DNA of 7,444 nt from Gammaproteobacteria bacterium (GTDB taxonomy: Bacteria > Pseudomonadota > Gammaproteobacteria > Chromatiales > Sedimenticolaceae), in assembly GCA_020445165.1 (NCBI GenBank), contig JAGRHE010000144.1, positions 1 through 7,444 of the forward strand, read 5' to 3'. Made by a program: the position numbers and the translations under genes. Positions 1 through 4,562 of the stretch are shown here, piece by piece. Position 1 is the stretch's first letter; every line of letters starts with the position of its first letter. The notes beneath the pieces were generated by a model. It saw only the letters and a program-made list of their open reading frames with translations, made no database searches and had not been told where the DNA came from.

Positions 1-111
1 TGCGCCAAGGGCGACCCGAACTGCACCGAAAAGGTGTTCGTCAATCGCTATCGCAATCGCGATCACGGTTGCCAGGACGATCGTCCGGAGCACTGGCGCC
101 GCTACCTCTGA
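1..111 (+). CDS. 3' end of an unrecognised Cys-containing protein (partial)
   Basis: An open frame enters from the left edge and ends at TGA 109-111, giving 36 visible residues. The fragment is polar and basic, with three cysteines (visible residues 1, 8 and 24) and an aromatic/basic tail ending HWRRYL. In many gammaproteobacteria moeB follows prfA-prmC, but this tail does not look like the end of PrmC, so I do not assign it. GC-rich codon use matches the genes that follow, which supports real coding. The gap to the next probable start is 59 nt, so it could belong to the same transcript. The scattered Cys could bind metal or form disulfides, but too little is visible to decide. Confidence 0.55.
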   Translation, partial: CAKGDPNCTEKVFVNRYRNRDHGCQDDRPEHWRRYL

Positions 112-170
112 CTGTCCATCGATAGCAGCCGCGCCTGTTGTACGGCGCACGGGCATGCTTCAATCGCGCG

Positions 171-911
171 ATGGACGACCAAACCCTGTTGCGGTACAGC
201 CGCCAGATCATGCTGCCGCAGGTTGGCATCGAGGGTCAGCAGCGCCTGCGCGACTCCCGCGTGCTGATCATCGGCGTCGGCGGCCTCGGCTCGCCGGCCG
301 CGATGTACCTGGCCGCGGCGGGTATTGGCACGCTCGAGCTGGCTGACGACGACAGCGTCGACCTGAGCAACCTGCAGCGCCAGATCGCGCACACCACGGA
401 ACGCATCGGCCTGCGCAAGACCGCGTCCGCTGAACAGACGCTCCGCGCACTGAATCCCGAGACCACGGTTGTCTGCCGCGATGAGCGCCTGCAGGGCGAG
501 GCGCTGGATCACGCGGTCGGCCGCGCCGACCTGGTGCTCGATTGCAGTGACAACTTCGCCACGCGCTTTGCCGTCAACAGCGCCTGCCAACGTCTGCGCC
601 GGCCGCTGGTCTGGGGCGCCGCGATCGGCTGGAATGGCCAGGTCGGCGTGTTCGACCTGCGCGACGGCGGCCCGTGTTACCGCTGCCTGTACCCGGAAGA
701 GGGCGACGAAGACCTGCGCTGCAGCGAGAACGGCGTGATCGCGCCACTGGTAGGCGTGATCGGCGCCAGCCAGGCGCTGGAGGCGGTCAAGCTGCTGTGC
801 GGCATCGGCGAACCACTCAGCGGACGCCTGTTGCGACTCGACGGCCTGCGCATGCACTGGCGCGAACTGCGCCTGCGGGCCGACCCGGCCTGCCCGGTGT
901 GCGCCGCTTGA
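171..911 (+). CDS. moeB: MoeB/ThiF-family adenylyltransferase (E1-like), most like MoeB
   Basis: This 246-residue protein matches the full length of E. coli MoeB (249 aa). MoeB uses ATP to adenylate the C-terminal Gly-Gly of the sulfur carrier MoaD for molybdopterin synthesis; ThiF does the same for ThiS. Visible features in order are R11 in YSRQI, the nucleotide loop GVGGLG (35-40), R70 in NLQRQ, K83, D127 in CSDN, zinc pair CYRC (169-172), C184 in the stretch before the conserved APLVGVIG, and the second zinc pair CPVC (241-244). These correspond to the known ATP-contact, Mg and Zn residues of MoeB. The ATG at 171 starts just before the family's usual N-terminus; a TTG at 138 would add 11 unrelated residues. 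There is no strong Shine-Dalgarno. The next gene overlaps its 3' end. No moaD, moaE or thiS is visible, so the partner carrier is inferred; ThiF or a generic HesA/MoeB protein remains possible. Confidence 0.9.
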   Translation: MDDQTLLRYSRQIMLPQVGIEGQQRLRDSRVLIIGVGGLGSPAAMYLAAAGIGTLELADDDSVDLSNLQRQIAHTTERIGLRKTASAEQTLRALNPETTVVCRDERLQGEALDHAVGRADLVLDCSDNFATRFAVNSACQRLRRPLVWGAAIGWNGQVGVFDLRDGGPCYRCLYPEEGDEDLRCSENGVIAPLVGVIGASQALEAVKLLCGIGEPLSGRLLRLDGLRMHWRELRLRADPACPVCAA

Positions 912-1510
912 AGCTGTTCATCCACGGCTTCGGCAGCTGCGGCTGGGGCGGTAAATCGCTGGCCCTGCGTCGTCACTACGGGGTCGACCAGCTGCTGGCG
1001 CCCGACCTGCCATTGGCACCGGACGCCGCCATGGCCCACCTCGAGAGCCTGATCGAGCGTTACCCGGTCGACACACTGTTCGGCTCGTCACTGGGCGGCT
1101 TCTATGCGACCGCGCTGAACCGACGCAATCGTATCCCCTCGATCCTGATCAACCCGGTCGTGTTTCCGCATCGCCTGCTGGGTGCCTACCGTGGTCGGCA
1201 GACGCGCTGGTGCGACCAACTGCCCTTCATGGTCGACGATGCCTACGTCACGGCCCTGCAGCAACTGCAGCGCACCGAACTGGCCGACGACGAGCGATAC
1301 CTGGTCCTGCTGCAGCGCGGCGACGAGGTCCTGGATTACCGCCAGGCGGCCGCCTTCTATGCCGGCAAACAGATCATCGAGGCGGCCGGCGGCAGCCATC
1401 GCTTCGAAGCCATCGAGACCCTGCTGCCGACGATTGATGACTGGCTGGACCAGGCTGCGCTGACGCCGTCCCCGGCGACCGCTGGCGGCGGCCGCGACAG
1501 CACCGGATAA
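899..1510 (+). CDS. yqiA: YqiA-like esterase (UPF0227 alpha/beta hydrolase)
   Basis: About 203 residues, similar in length and layout to E. coli YqiA (193 aa), a small alpha/beta hydrolase with esterase activity on short acyl esters. The start of the fold, KLFIHGF (5-11), is followed by the nucleophile elbow GSSLGG (62-67, Ser64), an NPVV segment (85-88), the highly conserved GDEVLDYRQA (141-150, acid Asp142 or Asp146) and GGSHRF (164-169, base His167). No signal peptide is visible, so it is probably cytosolic. The start is uncertain: GTG at 899 overlaps moeB by 13 nt, and TTG at 908 would overlap by 4 nt. Neither has a good Shine-Dalgarno, and both imply coupling to moeB translation. The family match leaves no room for a much longer N-terminus. 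The C-terminal tail of roughly 20 residues, rich in Ala, Pro, Gly and Thr, goes beyond the YqiA core. The physiological substrate is unknown. Confidence 0.88.
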   Translation: MRRLKLFIHGFGSCGWGGKSLALRRHYGVDQLLAPDLPLAPDAAMAHLESLIERYPVDTLFGSSLGGFYATALNRRNRIPSILINPVVFPHRLLGAYRGRQTRWCDQLPFMVDDAYVTALQQLQRTELADDERYLVLLQRGDEVLDYRQAAAFYAGKQIIEAAGGSHRFEAIETLLPTIDDWLDQAALTPSPATAGGGRDSTG

Positions 1511-2151
1511 TGCGCGACCGCCATACTGCCCCAAGCGATACGCCACCAATGCCGAAGAAACCCCGCCCGCCGCTCGATCTCGACCGCCTGCGCCAGGACA
1601 TCGTGTTCCGCGACACCCTGCTCGGACACGAGCTGGAATTTCACACCACCTGGGGGCTGTTCTCGCCCAAGGCGATCGATGAAGGCACCCGCCTGCTGCT
1701 GAACCATCTCGAGGTGCGCAGCGACGACAGGGCGATCGACCTCGGCTGCGGCTATGGTCCCCTCGGTCTGGCGATCGCGCGCAGCGCCAGCCAGGGGAGC
1801 TGCCTGATGGTCGACAAGGATTTCGTCGCCGTCGACTACGCCAACGCGAACGCCAGACGCAACCGGATCGGGAATGCGAGCGCGATCCTCAGCGACGGCC
1901 TGAACCAGGTTCCCGAACAGACCTTCACGCTGGCCGTGACCAACCTGCCGGCAAAGACCAGCAAAGAACATTACTATCTTTTTTTCAATGACATACACGA
2001 CCACCTGGCGCCCGGCGGGCGATTCTACGTGGTCGTGATCAGCGGCCTGCGCCAGTTCATCGCGCGCGCCTTCGAAGAGGTGTTCGGCAACCACAGCAAG
2101 ATCAAGCAGGGCCGCCAGTACACGGTAGCCATGGCGCGCCGCGAAGACTGA
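1510..2151 (+). CDS. Class I SAM-dependent methyltransferase, small (MTS/RsmC-like) family
   Basis: This 213-residue protein carries a single Rossmann methyltransferase domain. Motif I is IDLGCGYGPLG (76-86), the SAM-binding glycine-rich loop. Before it comes FHTTWGLFSPKAIDEGTRLLL (44-64), the hallmark of the MTS family that includes the catalytic half of RsmC/RsmD-like enzymes. Motif IV reads TNLPAK (144-149), in the place of the NPP[FY] motif used by N-methyltransferases acting on exocyclic amino groups of rRNA or protein Gln; the second Pro is replaced by Ala. It is far shorter than RsmC (about 340 aa), lacking the duplicated N-terminal half. The ATG at 1510 shares its A with the previous TAA (TAATG), a classic coupling arrangement. 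An internal ATG at 1549 would drop a 13-residue Pro-rich tail and is the alternative start. The substrate cannot be named; rRNA is a guess based on the family. Confidence 0.85.
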   Translation: MRDRHTAPSDTPPMPKKPRPPLDLDRLRQDIVFRDTLLGHELEFHTTWGLFSPKAIDEGTRLLLNHLEVRSDDRAIDLGCGYGPLGLAIARSASQGSCLMVDKDFVAVDYANANARRNRIGNASAILSDGLNQVPEQTFTLAVTNLPAKTSKEHYYLFFNDIHDHLAPGGRFYVVVISGLRQFIARAFEEVFGNHSKIKQGRQYTVAMARRED

Positions 2152-2194
2152 CCGCCTATATGCGGCCGGCGTCACCCGGGATTCAGAAAATTGC

Positions 2195-2221
2195 TTAACT
2201 CGCATCACGTTCGGCCGATAC
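2195..2221 (+). promoter_or_regulatory. Possible sigma-28 (FliA)-type promoter ahead of the diguanylate cyclase
   Basis: GCCGATAC at 2214-2221 matches 7 of 8 bases of the FliA -10 consensus GCCGATAA. The -35 side is weak: TTAA at 2195-2198 lies 15 nt upstream, the usual distance, and differs from TAAA at one position. It lies about 37 nt before the preferred GTG start in the gene-poor gap 2152-2257, which otherwise shows no convincing sigma-70 promoter and no intrinsic terminator. The match is suggestive only, because GCCGAT-like words occur by chance in GC-rich DNA; a second GCCGAT lies at 2223-2228. Confidence 0.35.
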
Positions 2222-2244
2222 GCCGATCATGATCCGGCCAAGTT

Positions 2245-2250
2245 GGAAGA
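2245..2250 (+). promoter_or_regulatory. Shine-Dalgarno that selects the GTG start at 2258
   Basis: GGAAGA ends 7 nt before GTG 2258, an ideal spacing. The longest frame begins at TTG 2243, which would put this purine tract inside the coding region and leave no ribosome site for the TTG. ATG 2273 is the other alternative but has no comparable purine tract at the right distance. Confidence 0.65.
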
Positions 2251-2257
2251 ATCCGTA

Positions 2258-3301
2258 GTGAGCGCCAGCCAGATGTCTGCCTCCCCCGAACAGACCACCA
2301 GCGAAAACGCGGCTGAAGTCCTGCGCCTGACGCTGCCCATGATGTCGCGCCACGGCGTGCCGGCGACCCCACAGAACTACGCCGTGTGGTACCTGTATGC
2401 AGCGGGCGAAGACAGCGAACTGGCGCATGAAATCGACCGCCTGATCGGCGAGGGCAACGGTTTCAGCGCGACGACCAACGCCCGCCTGTACCGCAAGTTC
2501 GTCGCCGATCACGACCTGGAGAAGGTCGAGGACGTCCGCAGCCACCTGACCACGCTGATGGCCGATGTCGGCGGTACGCTCAATGCGGCCGGTAACGATG
2601 CAGACAGTTTTGTCGGCACACTGGACAACTTCTCCCAGGGCATCGCGAGCACCGAAGACGTGCAGGGCATCCGCCGCATGCTGCAGGAACTGCTGGTGGA
2701 AACACGCGAGATGCGTGCCAGCAATGCCGCGCTAAAGAGCAACTTCGACGAGAAGTCAAAGATGATCGAGCAGCTCCAGGCAGAGTTGCGCGCCGAACGC
2801 GAGCGGGCGGCGACCGATCCCTTGACCGGTCTTTACAACCGCATGACCCTGATCGAGCGCATCGAGGAAGCGATCGCCGAAACCGGGGAGGATCCCGGGC
2901 CGTCGGTGATCATGTTCGACATCGATCACTTCAAGACCATCAACGACACCCACGGACACCTGATCGGCGACCGCGTGATCCGCTTCGTCGCCAAAACCCT
3001 GCAACAGAAGACCAAGGGTCAGGACACGGCAGCGCGCTTCGGCGGCGAGGAATTCACGGTCCTGCTGCCGGCCACCCCACCGGTCGGGGCCAAGGCCGTC
3101 GCCGAGAGCATTCGCACGGTGATCGAGGCGGCCCAGCTGGTGCGCGCGGACACCAAGAAGCCGATTGGTGACATCACGGTGTCGGCCGGGATCGCCACCT
3201 ATCGCAAGGGCGACGATGCGATGGATCTGCTCAACCGGGCAGACCAGGCCCTGTACCGATCGAAGAACGACGGCCGCAACCGCTCCACGCTGGCGGACTG
3301 A
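2258..3301 (+). CDS. Diguanylate cyclase with uncharacterised N-terminal helical domain and GGEEF domain
   Basis: This 347-residue protein should make c-di-GMP from two GTP. Residues 19-140 form a helical region with NYAVWY at 40-45, a type seen in front of many gammaproteobacterial GGDEF domains; its ligand is unknown to me. Residues 140-183 look like a charged coiled coil that could drive dimerisation. The GGDEF domain starts at TDPLTGLYNR (186-195). It has FDIDHFK (220-226), N229 and D238 for substrate binding, and an intact GGEEF (262-266) with D221 and E264 as the metal ligands, so it should be active. The inhibitory I-site RxxD is KGQD (253-256): the Arg is replaced by Lys, so product inhibition may be weakened. 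There are no membrane segments or signal peptide, so it is probably cytosolic. The GTG start is chosen on its Shine-Dalgarno. It may be expressed from its own upstream region, possibly by FliA, and converges on the next gene with an 18-nt gap. Confidence 0.9.
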   Translation: MSASQMSASPEQTTSENAAEVLRLTLPMMSRHGVPATPQNYAVWYLYAAGEDSELAHEIDRLIGEGNGFSATTNARLYRKFVADHDLEKVEDVRSHLTTLMADVGGTLNAAGNDADSFVGTLDNFSQGIASTEDVQGIRRMLQELLVETREMRASNAALKSNFDEKSKMIEQLQAELRAERERAATDPLTGLYNRMTLIERIEEAIAETGEDPGPSVIMFDIDHFKTINDTHGHLIGDRVIRFVAKTLQQKTKGQDTAARFGGEEFTVLLPATPPVGAKAVAESIRTVIEAAQLVRADTKKPIGDITVSAGIATYRKGDDAMDLLNRADQALYRSKNDGRNRSTLAD

Positions 3302-3319
3302 TTCCCAAGGACCACGGCC

Positions 3320-4345
3320 TCAGGCGAGCCCCTTGGCCAACCATGGGCCGATCATCCGGCTGACACCGACCGGCAGCTTTTTCCAGCCGTTGATGAACAA
3401 GCGATACTTGGGATTGTTCGGGTTCAGATCCGGCATCTCGGTTGCTTTGACCAGGAAGTACTCGTAGCTCAGCGGCTCCGGCTCGAAGCCCCAGTGTTTC
3501 TTGAAACTGTATGAACCGGTGTCGACCTTGCTGCGGCCGAAGTCGAACACGCGGCAGCCACGTTCGACGGCGCGCCGCATGACCTCCCAATACATGAAAT
3601 CGTTGGCCGCCAGGTTGCGCGCGGCGCTGATCCCACCGCCATAGAACGGCAAGACCTGGTCGCGGAAGTAATAGTTCATCACCGATGCGACCACGGTACC
3701 CTCGTGGCGTACCGTGATGACGTCGACGTCATCGCCGAACTCGTCGCGAATGGCCTGGAAGTGGGCGCGTGGGAACACGGGTGTACCCAGGTTGCGCACA
3801 CTCTGCGAGTAGGCCTCGTACAGGTTGTCGATCCCGCCGTCCGGCTCGCCCACCAGGCCGGCCTTGATACCTTTGCGCACCATCGCCCGCTGCTTGCGCG
3901 GAATGGCAGTCATGTTGGCCTCGTGATCGTCACTGAGTTCACGCTTGAACGTGACGTAAAGCGAATCCTTGCGTTTCCAGTCGTCGCGCATCGGCCTTTC
4001 GTTGCGGGTCTCCAGATGACTGACGCCGAGTTCGCCTGCCAGGGCCATGGCGCGCGCTTCGAGCTGGCCACGTGTCGCGTCGTCGTCGGCCAGTACCCCA
4101 CCGTAGACACAGAAGGGCACCGAGATAAGGGAATGACCGAACAACAGATGCTTGACCTCGCCGAGCGGCAGCAGGCCGCAAATGGCGCCGTCATGCTCAG
4201 CCAGCAGGTAGTGACCGGGATAGCGATAGGTCGATTCGATCAACCGCTTCCAGCCGTAGCGGTGGAAAAAGGTTCCGTGCGGATGGGCAAGGACGTAGGC
4301 ATCCCATGCCGCGGCATCCTGTTCAGTAGCGAGTCGGATATTCAC
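3320..4345 (-). CDS. FemAB-like GNAT protein of the XrtA/PEP-CTERM-associated type
   Basis: A 341-residue protein with two GNAT-like halves. The first begins at the N-terminal TEQDAAAWD, with HPHGTFFH (21-28) and a PFCVYGG strand (77-83). A basic RKQRAMVRKGIKAG segment (150-163) precedes the second half, which has SVMNYYFRD (221-229), PFYGGG (233-238), FDFGRSK (267-273) and FKKHWGFEP (281-289). The FDFGRSK...FKKHWGFEP block is characteristic of FemAB proteins found with exosortase A (TIGR03019-like family). Classical FemAB enzymes transfer amino acids from aminoacyl-tRNA to peptidoglycan precursors; for this subgroup the acceptor is unproven, and a role in polysaccharide or surface modification is inferred from its usual exosortase/EPS context. 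No exosortase or EPS gene is visible here. The start is GTG, with AGGAA 5 nt upstream. It is convergent with the cyclase and downstream of the antiporter on the same strand, 217 nt away. Confidence 0.85.
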   Translation of the reverse strand: MNIRLATEQDAAAWDAYVLAHPHGTFFHRYGWKRLIESTYRYPGHYLLAEHDGAICGLLPLGEVKHLLFGHSLISVPFCVYGGVLADDDATRGQLEARAMALAGELGVSHLETRNERPMRDDWKRKDSLYVTFKRELSDDHEANMTAIPRKQRAMVRKGIKAGLVGEPDGGIDNLYEAYSQSVRNLGTPVFPRAHFQAIRDEFGDDVDVITVRHEGTVVASVMNYYFRDQVLPFYGGGISAARNLAANDFMYWEVMRRAVERGCRVFDFGRSKVDTGSYSFKKHWGFEPEPLSYEYFLVKATEMPDLNPNNPKYRLFINGWKKLPVGVSRMIGPWLAKGLA

Positions 4346-4350
4346 TGCAG

Positions 4351-4355
4351 TTCCT
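4351..4355 (-). promoter_or_regulatory. Shine-Dalgarno for the FemAB-like gene
   Basis: On the minus strand AGGAA lies 5 nt before GTG 4345, which supports this non-ATG start. No other in-frame start with comparable support is visible nearby. Confidence 0.6.
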
Positions 4356-4461
4356 GTCTTGTGCGGCTTCCCGCTGCCGGCCTCGGCTTCTGTGGGACCC
4401 TGCGGCTTGAATTCGGCCGCGGCGAGCCGCCCTTGAGCGCCGTGTCACATCGGGCGGGGCG

Positions 4462-4467
4462 AGTATA
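4462..4467 (-). promoter_or_regulatory. Candidate sigma-70 -10 element for the FemAB-like gene
   Basis: On the minus strand TATACT (consensus TATAAT, 5 of 6) sits about 117 nt upstream of the GTG start, in an otherwise very GC-rich gap. The -35 position 17 nt upstream (around 4485-4490) reads CACGGT and is a poor match, so an activator or a weak promoter would be implied. The rest of the gap 4346-4562 shows no gene and no hairpin followed by a T tract to end the antiporter transcript. Confidence 0.35.
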
Positions 4468-4473
4468 CCCGCT

Positions 4474-4492
4474 GGCACGCGTGGACCGTGCC
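4474..4492. promoter_or_regulatory. Inverted repeat GGCACG-N7-CGTGCC over the presumed femAB -35 region
   Basis: Two perfect 6-nt arms are separated by 7 nt, placed just upstream of the candidate -10 and covering the expected -35. This position would suit an operator. As RNA it could form a short hairpin, but no U tract follows in either direction, so it is not a standard terminator. Confidence 0.3.
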
Positions 4493-4562
4493 CCCTCCCC
4501 GAACACGGAAACACCAGAGACAGACCGCAGGACGGTTGCCATCGTGACCGGAAGTCTCCAGC

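Noticed and set aside
102..857. Long open frame on the minus strand opposite moeB (251 codons)
   Set aside because: It has no recognisable domain, lies antisense to a clear MoeB, and its low-complexity Ala/Gln-rich composition is typical of antisense frames in GC-rich genes.
1979..1985. Run of seven T inside the methyltransferase, a possible slippage or frameshift site
   Set aside because: The frame is continuous through it with normal family sequence on both sides, and no stimulatory hairpin or alternative frame of interest follows.
2152..2165. Short CCGC...GCGG hairpin after the methyltransferase stop
   Set aside because: It has only a 4-bp stem and no T tract; not a credible terminator.
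1357..2208. Open frame on the minus strand opposite the esterase and methyltransferase (283 codons)
   Set aside because: It is antisense to two well-supported genes, has no family match that I recognise, and runs across their junction.
2225..2234. GATCATGATC palindrome in the cyclase leader
   Set aside because: It is a 10-bp palindrome of simple composition that does not extend further; chance is the simplest explanation.
3305..3336. CCAAGG...CCTTGG inverted repeat between the convergent cyclase and femAB genes
   Set aside because: The 6-nt arms are 20 nt apart with no T tract, and most of the repeat lies inside the femAB coding end; too weak to call a bidirectional terminator.
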